A stretch of DNA of 64,000 nt, taken from the NCBI RefSeq assembly GCF_003002065.1, contig NZ_PVZG01000006.1, positions 186,001 to 250,000 on the forward strand, in the 5' to 3' direction. Source of the DNA: Pseudosporangium ferrugineum (GTDB lineage Bacteria; Actinomycetota; Actinomycetes; Mycobacteriales; Micromonosporaceae). The stretch's first letter is position 1; every line of letters starts with the position of its first letter. This document shows, one piece after another, positions 11,208-19,597 of the stretch. The notes under the pieces were generated by a model, which had not been told where the DNA came from, searched no databases, and was given only the letters and a program-made list of their open reading frames with translations. Position numbers and translations under genes: made by a program.

Positions 11208-12398
11208 ATGACCGTGTTCGCCGATCTCGTCGGGCAGGACGACGCCGTCGAGACCCTGAGCCGGGCCGCCGCGGCCGCCGCCCGCATCGTCGCCGGGGAC
11301 ACCGGCGCCCAGGGCGCGATGACCCACGCGTGGATCTTCACCGGCCCGCCCGGCTCCGGCCGTTCGGTCGCCGCCCGCGCCTTCGCGGCGGCCCTTCAGT
11401 GCGAGCGCGACGGCGTCGGCTGCGGCGAGTGCCACGGCTGCCACACCGCGCTCGGCGGCACCCACGCGGACATCCGCTACGTGGTGCCCGAGGGCCTGTC
11501 GATCGGCGTCAACGAGATGCGGGCGCTCGTGCTCCGCGCCGGCACCGCCCCGTCCGGCGGGCGCTGGCAGGCTGTCGTGATCGAGGACGCCGACCGCCTG
11601 ACCGAGGCGGCGGGCAACGCGTTGCTGAAGGCCGTCGAGGAGCCGCCGCCCCGCACGGTGTTCCTGCTCTGCACGCCGTCCACGCACCCGGACGACATCT
11701 CGGTGACGATCCGGTCGCGGTGTCGCGTCGTGCCGTTGCGGCAGCCGTCGGCCGAGGCCGTCGCGGAGGTTCTCGTACGCCGGGACGGCATCGCCCCGGA
11801 CGTCGCCTCCTGGGCGGCCGCGGCGTCCCAGGGACATGTGGGCCGCGCCAAGCGGCTGGCCCGGGACACCGACGCCCGCAGCCGGCGCGAAGCGGTCCTG
11901 ACCGTGCCGCGGCGGCTCACCGGCGTGGGCGCCTGCTTCGACGCGGCGTCCGCCCTGATCGAGGCCGCCGAGGCGGAAGCCGCCGCGGCCTTCGCCGAGA
12001 CGGACGCCGCCGAACGCGCGGCCCTCGAACAGGCGCTCGGCGCCGGCGGCACCGGCCGCGGCGCGACCGGCGCGATGCGCGGCGCCGCCGGCCAGCTCAA
12101 GGACCTCGAGAAGCGCCAGAAGTCCCGCTTCACCCGCTCCCAGCGCGACGCGCTCGACCGCGCGCTCGTCGATCTGGCCGGCTTCTACCGCGACGTGCTG
12201 ATCACCTCCCTGCGCGCCCCGGTCGAGGTCGTCCACACCGACACCGCGGCCCAATCGTCGGCGGCGGCCGGGAAGTGGTCGCCGGAGAGCACCCTGCGCC
12301 GCCTCGAAGCGATCCTCGCCTGCCGCGAGGCCATCGAGCAGAACGTCAAGCCGAAGATCGCCGTGGAAGCGATGATGCTCAATCTTTGGCGCGGCTGA
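11208..12398 (+). CDS. holB: DNA polymerase III subunit delta'
   Basis: Clamp-loader subunit that helps place the sliding clamp on DNA. The 396-residue protein starts with the AAA+ module; the P-loop reads GPPGSGRS, with Arg in place of the catalytic Lys, as expected for the non-ATPase delta' subunit. A four-cysteine zinc module lies at about residues 65-80 (CERDGVGCGECHGC), followed by sensor segments (EDADRLTEAAGNALLK and an SRC motif). The C-terminal third is an Ala-rich helical collar domain. ATG 11208 follows the tmk fusion by 19 bases, so the two are probably one operon, matching the tmk-holB order known in Bacillus. The next conserved partner, PSP1/ricT, is displaced to 16101. Confidence 0.95.
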   Translation: MTVFADLVGQDDAVETLSRAAAAAARIVAGDTGAQGAMTHAWIFTGPPGSGRSVAARAFAAALQCERDGVGCGECHGCHTALGGTHADIRYVVPEGLSIGVNEMRALVLRAGTAPSGGRWQAVVIEDADRLTEAAGNALLKAVEEPPPRTVFLLCTPSTHPDDISVTIRSRCRVVPLRQPSAEAVAEVLVRRDGIAPDVASWAAAASQGHVGRAKRLARDTDARSRREAVLTVPRRLTGVGACFDAASALIEAAEAEAAAAFAETDAAERAALEQALGAGGTGRGATGAMRGAAGQLKDLEKRQKSRFTRSQRDALDRALVDLAGFYRDVLITSLRAPVEVVHTDTAAQSSAAAGKWSPESTLRRLEAILACREAIEQNVKPKIAVEAMMLNLWRG

Positions 12399-12502
12399 TC
12401 CGTCGTCCACAGGACCCTCCACAGGGGATGCGGCGGGCCCGCGCGAGCGGGTACGGTTCGGTGCCGTAACGCCATTGCGGTACGCCCGGTAAGGAGCCTG
12501 CG

Positions 12503-12829
12503 ATGCCCCGCGAGATCGACGAGGCATGGATCGACGAGGCGATCGAGCGCTACCGCCGCCTCGACGTCCTCCGGGCGGAGTTCGACAGGGCCGTCACGGC
12601 ACACGTCGTGTCGGTCCACTCGCCGGACGATTCGGTCGAGGTGCTGGTCACGGCGGCGGGCGACATCACGGACGTCCGCATCCGCGGCAACCTGCACCAT
12701 CGGAACGCGACGGAGCTGGCACGGGAGGTGCAAGCGGTGGTCACCAACGCGACGGAAGCGGCCCGCTGGGCGCGCGAGAAGCTGCACGCCGAGATCTTCG
12801 GCGCCTTCCGCGGCCTGGGAGAGCGCTGA
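12503..12829 (+). CDS. YbaB/EbfC-family nucleoid-associated-like protein
   Basis: A 108-residue protein with the YbaB fold pattern: an N-terminal helix, a central three-strand sheet (VEVLVTAAGDITDVRI) and a long C-terminal helix. Canonical YbaB/EbfC forms DNA-binding dimers. In actinobacteria, diverged copies like this one often accompany ESX-type small proteins, as here. AAGGAG lies eight bases before the ATG. The stop overlaps the next gene's ATG (ATGA), so the three genes 12503-13733 form one translationally coupled operon. Whether this copy binds DNA or serves the secretion module is open. Confidence 0.75.
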   Translation: MPREIDEAWIDEAIERYRRLDVLRAEFDRAVTAHVVSVHSPDDSVEVLVTAAGDITDVRIRGNLHHRNATELAREVQAVVTNATEAARWAREKLHAEIFGAFRGLGER

Positions 12830-13125
12830 TGGAGCGGATAGCGGCCGGGCTCGAGTCGGCCGCCGACGCGCTGACCACGGTGGACCGGTCGCTGCCGGCG
12901 CACCTGGCCACCCCGGGCGCGTTCGGAGCGGACGACGAGGGCGTGCCCGGCCGCCTCGGCAAGCGCCTGCACGAGCACTGGCGGGCGGTGCTCGGCGCCC
13001 GCTCCCGGGAGGCCGCGGAGACCGCCCGGCACCTGACCGAGCTGGCCGCCGACGTGCGCCTGACCGCCAATGCCTACACGGAGACCGACGACGAGGCCGG
13101 CCGCCGCGTCCGACGGGAAATCTGA
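12829..13125 (+). CDS. Small ESX (type VII secretion)-associated protein, EspC/DUF2580-like
   Basis: A 98-residue, all-helical protein without signal peptide or cysteines. Two long amphipathic helices (around residues 1-25 and 45-95) are joined by a Gly/Pro loop, the shape of WXG100/EspC-type secretion partners, though no clear WXG is present. The C-terminal helix ends in an acidic then basic stretch. Overlapping ATGA junctions on both sides make it the middle gene of a three-gene operon. I infer that it pairs with the following protein, as ESX substrates usually form heterodimers. No ESX core genes (eccC, eccD, mycP) are in the window, so it would depend on a system elsewhere. Confidence 0.6.
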   Translation: MERIAAGLESAADALTTVDRSLPAHLATPGAFGADDEGVPGRLGKRLHEHWRAVLGARSREAAETARHLTELAADVRLTANAYTETDDEAGRRVRREI

Positions 13126-13733
13126 TGGACCGGCTGGGACAACTCCTCGACACAGCGGGCCCGCTCCTGCGCCGTGTCGACGCGCTGCTGGGTGCCGGCG
13201 GCGCGCCCGCGGACCACGGGGTCTGGGCACAGCTCCGCCGCGTACGGCTGCTCCCCGGCGACGCCGCCCGCGCGATCGCGGCCCTGCGCCCGGCCGACCT
13301 CGAGGACGCCGCGCCGGAGCTGCGCGCGGACGCCCGGGCCTGCGCGGTCGTGGCCGCCACCCTGCCGCCGCCGGGGGAGTGGACGGGCGCGGCGGCGGAC
13401 GCCTACGACCGGACCCGCCACCGCACGGCCACCCGCATCGCCGGCGCCACGAACAGCCTCGACCACCGGCTGGCGGAGTCGGCGGAGCTCGCGGAGTCCC
13501 TGGCCGGCTGGATGACCACGGCCCGCGAAGACCTGGCGGCGGCCCTGGCCGAAGCCCTGACCTCCACCGAAGCCGTCACCCTGTCCACGGACAAGCTGGA
13601 CGTCGCCTCACCCGGCGAGGCAGCCGCGGCAGCGAACGTAGCGGAAACCATCCTCCGCCCGGTGGCCGACGCCTGCGACGAGGCCGCCGACCTGCTCCAC
13701 ACCACATCCCGCCTGGCCGAACCCGCCCTTTAG
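13125..13733 (+). CDS. WXG-type ESX-associated helical protein
   Basis: A 202-residue Ala-rich helical protein. A WTG turn (GEWTGAAADAY, about residues 86-96) followed by a Y-x3-R type helix is the feature of WXG100/LXG-like ESX substrates. The N-terminal ~80 residues form an extra helical domain; the C-terminal part is another pair of long helices. There is no signal peptide. It is the third gene of the YbaB-ESX operon and overlaps its predecessor by ATGA. Its likely role is as a secreted partner or chaperone-like substrate; it carries no toxin domain. Confidence is good that it is ESX-related, low on specific function. Confidence 0.6.
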   Translation: MDRLGQLLDTAGPLLRRVDALLGAGGAPADHGVWAQLRRVRLLPGDAARAIAALRPADLEDAAPELRADARACAVVAATLPPPGEWTGAAADAYDRTRHRTATRIAGATNSLDHRLAESAELAESLAGWMTTAREDLAAALAEALTSTEAVTLSTDKLDVASPGEAAAAANVAETILRPVADACDEAADLLHTTSRLAEPAL

Positions 13734-13788
13734 CCGCCCCGCCGCTTTCTGGGCCTGTCGCTTTCCGTGCCCGCCGCCTTCTGGGCCC

Positions 13789-13833
13789 GCGCTTTCCGGG
13801 CCTGCGCTTTCCGGGCCTGCGCTTTCCGGGCCC
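13789..13833. repeat. 15-bp tandem repeat between convergent genes
   Basis: Three copies of a 15-base unit beginning GCGCTTTCC (13789-13803, 13804-13818, 13819-13833, the last with one change), with diverged copies just upstream. They fill much of the 146-base gap between the ESX operon and the LPXTG gene. Confidence 0.7.
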
Positions 13834-13879
13834 GCCGCCTTCGCGGCCGGCCTTGGCCGACCGGCCCTGCTGGCCAGGC

Positions 13880-15961
13880 TCAGGAGCGCGACCGTCCCCG
13901 CAGTCCGAAGATCAGCGCCCCGGCCCCCGCGATCAGCAGCGCCACGCCGCTCAGCGCGATCACGTCCACCCGAGGCCCGGTGATCGGCAACCCGCCGCCC
14001 GCCCCCGCCGACGCGTCCGACACGCCGGCCGTCGACTCGGGCGCCACGGCCGCCGCCTCCAGCACTCCCATGTCGAAGGCGAGAGCGATGCTCCGGCCGT
14101 ACCCGGACCTGCGCCCCTGCCCCGGCGAACCGTGAGTGATCGTCACGGAGAAAGCCACCGCCCGGGCCGCGATCGCCCGTCCCTGCGTGGCCTGCCGCAC
14201 ATCGCCGACCTGAATGCGAACCCGGGTACCCGGCGCGACAGCGGGCGCGGCCTCCGGACCCTGCTGCCCGACCTCGGGCACCCCCGGCACCTCGGGCAAC
14301 GGCAGATCGCCGCCGCCCGTCAGCAGCTTCCCGACCACCGGCAGCTTCCCGACCAGCCCGTCCCCACCGCTCGCCGGCGCAGCGTCCCCGCCCGGCTTGC
14401 CCGTCGCGCCTTCGCCAGGCTTGCCCTTCGCCTCACCGCCGGCCGTGTCCGCGTCTTCCCCGCCGATTGCTTTTCCGCCGGCCCTGCGCGTCCCCGATTC
14501 GGCGCCGTCCGTCCCACCCGGACCGTCCCACGTGATCTCCACGTCCTCGCCCGCCGAATCGAGCCGCTCGGTCCTGATCCCGGCCCCGGAAACCTTGATC
14601 GCCGCCGGCAGATACCGCACCTCACCACCGTCCTGCACGGACATGCTCGCCCGCAGCGACGGCGCCTTCACCACCTCGACCTTCACGGCCCCGTCCAGCA
14701 ACTCCAGGTCGCCACCCGCCAAACCGGCCGTCGCCACCGTCGCGGCACCCTCCCCGCGCCGCTCCAGCCCGGTCGTGCTCTCGCTCGCAACCTTCCCGGG
14801 TACGCGCACAAGCGCCGCATCGCCATCAGCCAGAATCCCGGCGCCCCGCAGCTCGGCCCCAGCCCGGGTGACCTCGCCCACGACGGCGCCGCAAGCCATC
14901 CCGGCCTGCCACCGGGCATGCGTACTGACCCGCCCACCGCCGAGGCTGATCGCCCCGACGTCCGCGGCGCCGGTGGCCCGCCGCGCGGCCTCGGCATTCG
15001 TCGGAGGCGCCTGCTGCTGCAGCATCTCGTCGACCCGGCCGGAAGCCCCCGCGCCCTCGGCGTCGATCATGCGAGCAACGGCCGCCGAACTCACCGAAGC
15101 CTGAGCAACCATCGCCGACTTCGCATCCCCGACATGAACCCCCTGCCCCCGCCGCTCGCCGTCCACATCAAGCTGGCCGAGCCGGAGAATCTGCCCCCCG
15201 GACTGCGCCGAATACCGCTCGGCCTGACCACACGGCACCGGCGCGGCCTGCGCGGGCAGCGGCACGAGAAACAAGCCCACAACCCCGACAGCCCCAAGCG
15301 CCACAAGCCCTCGCCGCCGCGCCCCCGCCCGCCGGCCTGTCCGCGGGTCGCTGCCACGCACTGCCGACCGCCCCCGAGTGGTCGCGCCCAACCCCCGAGC
15401 CTCCGCGCAGGCCGCGCGTGCTCCCGGCTCGGTCGCGCGTGGTCCTGGGCCGGCCGCGCGTGCTCCCGGCTGGGTCGCGCGTGGTCCTGGGCCGGCCGCG
15501 CGTGCTCCCGGCTCGGTCGCGCGTGCTCCCGGCTCGGTCGCGCGTGCTCCCGGGCCCGTCGCGCGAGGTCCCGGTCCAGCGGCGCGTGCTCCCGGCCCGG
15601 TCGCGCGAGTTCCCACGTCCGGCACGCGAACCGTCGTGACCGCATCTCGGCCGTGTCCCGCCCCTGCATCCGCCTGCCCTCCGGCTGCGAACGCGGCGTT
15701 CGCCGGCAACCCGCCGGTCCCGGCGACCTCGCTGACTTCCCTGCCCAGGCTGGATTCCGCCGCCTTCCGGAGGTAGCCCTGCTCGTCGCGGGCCACCCGG
15801 TCGGCGCCCGCGCGTCGCTGGGCCGCGGCGGCCAGTTCTCCGAGCCGCCACCCCCGCCGAAACGTGACGATGGCGGGCACCCCGGCCTCCCCGCTCCCCT
15901 CGAAGCGAACAAACCGGACAGGCTGCGCAAGATCATCCCGTACGGGCACGGCGCGCGTCAT
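13880..15961 (-). CDS. LPXTG-anchored surface protein with repeat-rich N-terminal region
   Basis: A 693-residue protein. Residues 1-100 look like an ordered cytoplasmic-type domain. Residues ~118-184 are Ala/Gly/Pro/Arg repeats with ATGPGAR and ATEPGAR units. At about 205-240 comes an Arg-rich stretch, a hydrophobic core and an AQA cleavage-like site, which together look exactly like a signal peptide. The exported part follows, with Gly/Pro/Lys-rich linkers around 470-560, and the end is a sortase signal: LPITG at about residue 658, a hydrophobic helix and a basic tail. It should be cell-wall linked. ATG 15961 has a strong GGAGG eight bases upstream; an in-frame GTG at 15361 would instead give a conventional 493-residue precursor. 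Function unknown; it faces the ESX operon. Confidence 0.75.
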   Translation of the reverse strand: MTRAVPVRDDLAQPVRFVRFEGSGEAGVPAIVTFRRGWRLGELAAAAQRRAGADRVARDEQGYLRKAAESSLGREVSEVAGTGGLPANAAFAAGGQADAGAGHGRDAVTTVRVPDVGTRATGPGARAAGPGPRATGPGARATEPGARATEPGARAAGPGPRATQPGARAAGPGPRATEPGARAACAEARGLGATTRGRSAVRGSDPRTGRRAGARRRGLVALGAVGVVGLFLVPLPAQAAPVPCGQAERYSAQSGGQILRLGQLDVDGERRGQGVHVGDAKSAMVAQASVSSAAVARMIDAEGAGASGRVDEMLQQQAPPTNAEAARRATGAADVGAISLGGGRVSTHARWQAGMACGAVVGEVTRAGAELRGAGILADGDAALVRVPGKVASESTTGLERRGEGAATVATAGLAGGDLELLDGAVKVEVVKAPSLRASMSVQDGGEVRYLPAAIKVSGAGIRTERLDSAGEDVEITWDGPGGTDGAESGTRRAGGKAIGGEDADTAGGEAKGKPGEGATGKPGGDAAPASGGDGLVGKLPVVGKLLTGGGDLPLPEVPGVPEVGQQGPEAAPAVAPGTRVRIQVGDVRQATQGRAIAARAVAFSVTITHGSPGQGRRSGYGRSIALAFDMGVLEAAAVAPESTAGVSDASAGAGGGLPITGPRVDVIALSGVALLIAGAGALIFGLRGRSRS
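15410..15610 (-). repeat. 21-bp coding tandem repeat in the LPXTG gene
   Basis: About nine to ten imperfect 21-base units (two alternating versions, so also a 42-base period) encode the seven-residue Ala-Thr/Ala-x-Pro-Gly-x-Arg repeats. The reading frame is kept in every unit, which argues that this part is translated. Confidence 0.8.
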
Positions 15962-16100
15962 GAAAATGTCCTCCCCCAAGGATTGCCGCGGCGTGCGGCG
16001 TCTACGGGACTGGACAACGAGGTTCGATGCGGGGGGTTGCGCGGATCTATGTAGTTCTGCGCCATTTCGCACGCCCGGTCCGTCGCCGTAGGGTGGGTGC

Positions 16101-16937
16101 ATGGGCATGCTGTGCGCGGTCAGCTTCAACCGGTACGGCCGCCTCTACTACCTCGACCCGGGCGAGTTCTCGCCTCAGGTGGGCGACCGGGTGCTGGTCC
16201 CGACCGATGACGGGCCCGAGGTGGCGGAGTGCGTCTGGGCGGCGCAATGGGTCAGCGAGGACACGAGCGGTTTCCCCCGGATCGCCGGTCTCGCCGACGA
16301 CAAGGACCTGCGCCGCGACGAGCTGCTGAGAAAACGCAAGGCCGAGGCGAAGGTCGCGGCCAAGAAGCTGATCAAGTCGCACGAGCTGCCGATGAAGGTC
16401 GTGGCGGTGGATCACGTCCTGGAGCAGAACGGCACGGGCGGCGCCCGCACCACGATCTACTTCACGGCCCCGCACCGGGTCGACTTCCGTTCCCTGGTCC
16501 GCGACCTGGGCGCCACCCTGCACTGCCGGGTCGAACTCCGCCAGCTCTCCGCCCGCGACTCGGCCCGCGTCCAGGGCGGCATCGGCTCCTGCGGCCGAGA
16601 CCTCTGCTGCGCCACGTTCCTGACCGACTTCGAACCGGTCACCATCCGCATGGCAAAGGACCAGGACCTCCCCCTCAACCCCCTCCGCATCTCCGGCGCC
16701 TGCGGCCGCCTGATGTGCTGCCTCAAATACGAACACCCGCTGTACGTCTCATACCACTCCACAGCCCCGGCAATAGGCAGCCGAGTAACCACCCCCGAGG
16801 GCGACGGCCGAGTGGTCGGCCACAGCGTCCCCAAGGACGCCGTAGTCGTACGCATGGACGCGGACGGCTCCCGCTGCTCGTGCAGCCGAGCCTCGGTCTG
16901 CGGCCCCCGCCAAGCCCACGACGAGCAATACAACTAA
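16101..16937 (+). CDS. PSP1 C-terminal domain protein, RicT/YaaT homologue
   Basis: A 278-residue PSP1-family protein. The N-terminal MLCAVSFNRYGRLYYL segment is the family start. The core carries conserved cysteines (GSCGRDLCC at about 170 and CGRLMCCLKYE at about 212), the residues that in Bacillus RicT help hold Fe-S clusters in the RicA-RicF-RicT complex acting with RNase Y. Two further cysteines plus CSCS near the C-terminus are extra. In Bacillus the order is tmk, holB, yaaT; here tmk and holB lie 3.7 kb upstream, so the ESX and LPXTG genes interrupt an old neighbourhood. ATG 16101 or 16107 are both possible starts. Confidence 0.88.
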   Translation: MGMLCAVSFNRYGRLYYLDPGEFSPQVGDRVLVPTDDGPEVAECVWAAQWVSEDTSGFPRIAGLADDKDLRRDELLRKRKAEAKVAAKKLIKSHELPMKVVAVDHVLEQNGTGGARTTIYFTAPHRVDFRSLVRDLGATLHCRVELRQLSARDSARVQGGIGSCGRDLCCATFLTDFEPVTIRMAKDQDLPLNPLRISGACGRLMCCLKYEHPLYVSYHSTAPAIGSRVTTPEGDGRVVGHSVPKDAVVVRMDADGSRCSCSRASVCGPRQAHDEQYN

Positions 16938-16940
16938 CCC

Positions 16941-17262
16941 CAGCCCAGCCCAGCCCAGCCCAGCCCAGCCAGGTCCAGCCCGACCCGGCGCAGCCCGACC
17001 CAGCGCAGCCCGACCCAGCGCAGCCGAAGCCGGGCCGGGCCGGGTTCAGCCCAGCCCGATCCAGCGAAGCCGAGTCGGGTGCAACCCACCGACTCAGCGC
17101 AGTCCGACCAGTCCAGCTCGACCCGACCCGACCGAGCCCAACTCGACCCGACCCAGCTCAGCCCAATCCGACCGAGCCCAGCCAGCCCGGCTCAGCCCCA
17201 CCCAACCGAGCCGGGCCGGCCGCGCCCGAAGCTCACCAATCCGCCCGTGCCCCGTCCTCCTC
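16941..17262. repeat. Low-complexity CAGCC/CGACC tract (325-base gene-free gap)
   Basis: The gap between two convergent genes begins with six perfect CAGCC pentamers (16941-16970), continues with about three copies of a 15-base unit built on CGACCCAGCGCAGCC, and degrades into C/G-rich variants of the same words up to about 17220. I see no gene, RNA or terminator in it. Confidence 0.75.
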
Positions 17263-19050
17263 CTACGCCGGTGCCGCGTCACCTGTGGTGGGGGCTCCGG
17301 CGCCGATCACCGGCCCGTCCACCACGATCGGCGGCTCGATCAAGCGGGCGTGCAGCGGTTCCTTCGGCAGCAGCCATGAGCTGTCCGGCGCCCCGTCCGG
17401 GTCGGGCTGCCACCGACGGCAGATCTTGTCCACGCCCAACGGGTAGATCGTGAGCGTCCCGTCGGCCGCGATGTGCATCCTGAGGAAGCTCTTCGAGTCC
17501 TCGATGCCCTGCCCCGCGAAGAGCTCGTTGACGTTCACGTCGAAGTAGCTGGCGATCAGCAGGTACAGCGCCAGGAGCTGCGTTGCCAGGAACGCGATCA
17601 CCGGCCCGTACAGGATGGCCGCGATGATCAGCGGCCCCGGCCAGGCCCAGTCGTGGAACGGCAGCCGCAGCCAGGCCCAGGCGCCGGCGGTCGCCAGACC
17701 GATCTGGGCGAAGCCGTGGAGCAGCCCCAGGATCCAGTGCCGGGCGTGCTTGTTCTGGTCGGCGCCGGGCGGCTGAGCGAACATCACCGTGCCGGCCAGG
17801 ATCACCACGAGCATGAAGACCAGCGGGATGCTGAAGAGCCGCTGGAAGATGCCGCCCTGGCTGGCCGCGCCGGCCATGGCCAGCATGGTGAGGGTGTGGA
17901 CGATGCCGAGCATGCTCGCGAAGCCCGGGTTGCGCGCCGGCGCCCTGCGGAAGATCCCCCAGCTCATCCGCCGGGAATCGGCGGCGCTGGGGAAGCGGGT
18001 GGCAAGCTCGTAGTCGCGGCTGCGGCTCGCGCTGCGGGTCAAGGTCTCCTTCGGGGGTACGGTCAGCCGCTCCGGCAACTGATGCGTGCCGAGCAGGTAC
18101 GCCCCGCCGCCCCCACACGTGATGAGCTCCCGGTCCTCGCCCGTGTAGCGCGCATAGTGGTGCAGGTCTCCGCTGACGAGCAGCCGCACCTGCGCCCCGG
18201 TCGGCGCGAGGATCGTACGGATGAAGTAGTCCACCGCGTCGTACGCCCCGGGCTTCTTCGCGGCCTTGACCCACGTCGGCGACGGCGTCATGAGGATGAT
18301 GCGGTCGTCGGGGCCCAGCCCGCTCGCCGCCTTCTCGAAGTACAGCAACTGCGGATCGTCGATGTACGCCCCGAACTGCTCGTCGATCGCGAACAGCCAC
18401 CAGTTCGAGGGCAACCGCACCGCGAAATACGACCGGCGCTGCTGGGTACGCCACCCGCCGATGTGACCGTCCTTACGCCGGGCGAAGAGGCGCAGGAACG
18501 CGGTGAGCCCGTCGTACCAATCGTGGTTGCCCGGCAGGGCGAAGAGCGTGGGCCGAGGCCCGGCCGCCGGCGGCTCGGGAAGCGCGGCCCGGTACGGCCC
18601 TTTCATCCGGTTCTCGTATTCGTCACCGTTGGCGACGGGATAGACCTGATCGCCACCCATGAGCAGCACCTGCCCGCGCGGCAACTCCCGGCCGTCGATC
18701 TCCAGCCCCGGCTGCGCCAGCAGGTACGCCACCGAGTACGTCGGATCGAACCCGTCCCCGAGATCCGCCACGTAGTCGAACCACAACTCACCGTCGGTCC
18801 CCGGCTGCGAGAACGACTCCCCGGACAACGCGTTCTGCAACTCCCGCTTGTCGAGATACGCCCCGAACAGCACCGCGAGCAACGTGCGCAACCCCGTATT
18901 GAGCAGCAACAACGGCGCCAGCCACCCCACCGGCCGCCGCGGCGTGAAGCCCAGCTGCTGCGGATCCATGCTCACCGGCCGCCGCGCCCGCGAAGGCTCA
19001 GCCTCAGCGGAGCGCGGACGAGGTTGCCGGGCAGGCTCTTGATCGGTCAC
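17263..19050 (-). CDS. Membrane-anchored metallophosphoesterase
   Basis: A 595-residue protein of the calcineurin-like phosphoesterase superfamily. A hydrophobic segment near residues 35-60 anchors the N-terminus; the catalytic domain follows, with GGDQVYP (GDxxY), LPGNHDWYDG (GNHD) and SGDLHHYARY (GDxHH) metal-ligand motifs. After about residue 375 there are four or five membrane helices, then a soluble C-terminal region. It probably cleaves a phosphoester at the membrane; the substrate is unknown. GTG 19050 was chosen since residues upstream of it look untranslated; an internal ATG at the MDPQQLGF segment is an alternative. The gene runs toward the PSP1 gene across a repeat tract. Confidence 0.85.
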   Translation of the reverse strand: MTDQEPARQPRPRSAEAEPSRARRPVSMDPQQLGFTPRRPVGWLAPLLLLNTGLRTLLAVLFGAYLDKRELQNALSGESFSQPGTDGELWFDYVADLGDGFDPTYSVAYLLAQPGLEIDGRELPRGQVLLMGGDQVYPVANGDEYENRMKGPYRAALPEPPAAGPRPTLFALPGNHDWYDGLTAFLRLFARRKDGHIGGWRTQQRRSYFAVRLPSNWWLFAIDEQFGAYIDDPQLLYFEKAASGLGPDDRIILMTPSPTWVKAAKKPGAYDAVDYFIRTILAPTGAQVRLLVSGDLHHYARYTGEDRELITCGGGGAYLLGTHQLPERLTVPPKETLTRSASRSRDYELATRFPSAADSRRMSWGIFRRAPARNPGFASMLGIVHTLTMLAMAGAASQGGIFQRLFSIPLVFMLVVILAGTVMFAQPPGADQNKHARHWILGLLHGFAQIGLATAGAWAWLRLPFHDWAWPGPLIIAAILYGPVIAFLATQLLALYLLIASYFDVNVNELFAGQGIEDSKSFLRMHIAADGTLTIYPLGVDKICRRWQPDPDGAPDSSWLLPKEPLHARLIEPPIVVDGPVIGAGAPTTGDAAPA

Positions 19051-19158
19051 GCATCGCACATTAGCCCGGAGGTATGACAACGATCGTCCGCTTCCGGCGC
19101 GCCCACACCCCACCCGTCGCGGCCGACCCCCCGGCATGCCGTACACTCAATGACCGTT

Positions 19159-19235
19159 GCCGCCTTAGCTCAGTCGGCTAGAGCGACGCACTCGTAATGC
19201 GTAGGTCGACGGTTCGATTCCGTCAGGCGGCTCCA
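19159..19235 (+). tRNA. tRNA-Thr (anticodon CGT)
   Basis: A complete cloverleaf: acceptor stem 19159-19165 with 19225-19231, D stem GCTC/GAGC, anticodon stem ACGCA/TGCGT around loop CTCGTAA, T loop TTCGATT, discriminator T at 19232 and encoded CCA at 19233-19235. The anticodon CGT at 19193-19195 reads ACG codons (threonine). Confidence 0.97.
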
Positions 19236-19236
19236 G

Positions 19237-19282
19237 AACGTAAGACCCTGGCCAGCGGAAACGCTGGCCAGGGTCTTACGTT
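19237..19282 (+). terminator. Intrinsic terminator of the tRNA-Thr gene
   Basis: A perfect 21-base-pair stem (19237-19257 with 19262-19282) closed by a GAAA tetraloop begins one base after the tRNA CCA and ends in TTT. It is one of the most stable hairpins in the window. Confidence 0.9.
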
Positions 19283-19298
19283 TATCGAGCAACGGCCT

Positions 19299-19390
19299 GG
19301 TGGCCCGACGTCGGCGGATGCTTTGCTTTCCCGGCCTCCAAGAACGGGCCCACTGTTCATCGGTGAGGTCACTGGGATACGCCTTCCGCT
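19299..19390 (-). pseudogene. IS5-type transposase remnant (N-terminal fragment)
   Basis: Translating the minus strand gives KAYPSDLTDEQWA, the characteristic start of IS5-family (DUF4096) transposases, after which similarity fades and no catalytic part follows. Only about 25-30 codons remain. It lies directly after the tRNA terminator. The rest of the 380-base gap 19236-19616 holds the terminator, this fragment and the inverted repeat before the next gene; I see no other gene there. Confidence 0.6.
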
Positions 19391-19558
19391 CACCCCTGAA
19401 CGGATCTCTGCGGCTGCTACCGCTCGGCGGGCTCCATCTTTGCCGCATCTGCCTGGCTCGCGGCTACCTCGGCCGTCCGTCCCTGACTGCCACCTCGTCG
19501 TCGCTCGGCTGGTTCAAAGCCGTCTTGTGCGACTGATCATCTGCCGGTTACGGTGCCC

Positions 19559-19597
19559 TTGCATCGATCCGCATCGTCGCGACCTTCATCGATGCAA
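19559..19597. promoter_or_regulatory. Inverted repeat upstream of the LamG-RHS operon
   Basis: Ten-base perfect arms (TTGCATCGAT at 19559-19568, ATCGATGCAA at 19588-19597) separated by 19 bases, 20 bases before the ATG at 19617. A second, outer pair with TGATCA cores lies at 19534 and 19599. It may be an operator for the toxin operon or an insertion-sequence end. Confidence 0.4.

Noticed and set aside
8717-11341. 874-codon minus-strand reading frame opposite the tmk fusion
   Set aside because: The plus strand encodes unmistakable MFS and thymidylate kinase motifs; the minus-strand product is charged low-complexity sequence.
15410-15610. Regular 21-base repeats considered as CRISPR or non-coding satellite
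   Set aside because: They keep the reading frame of the LPXTG gene and encode a regular peptide repeat.
19237-19282. Riboswitch or small RNA after tRNA-Thr
   Set aside because: It is one simple perfect hairpin with GAAA loop and T-run directly after the tRNA, best explained as the terminator.
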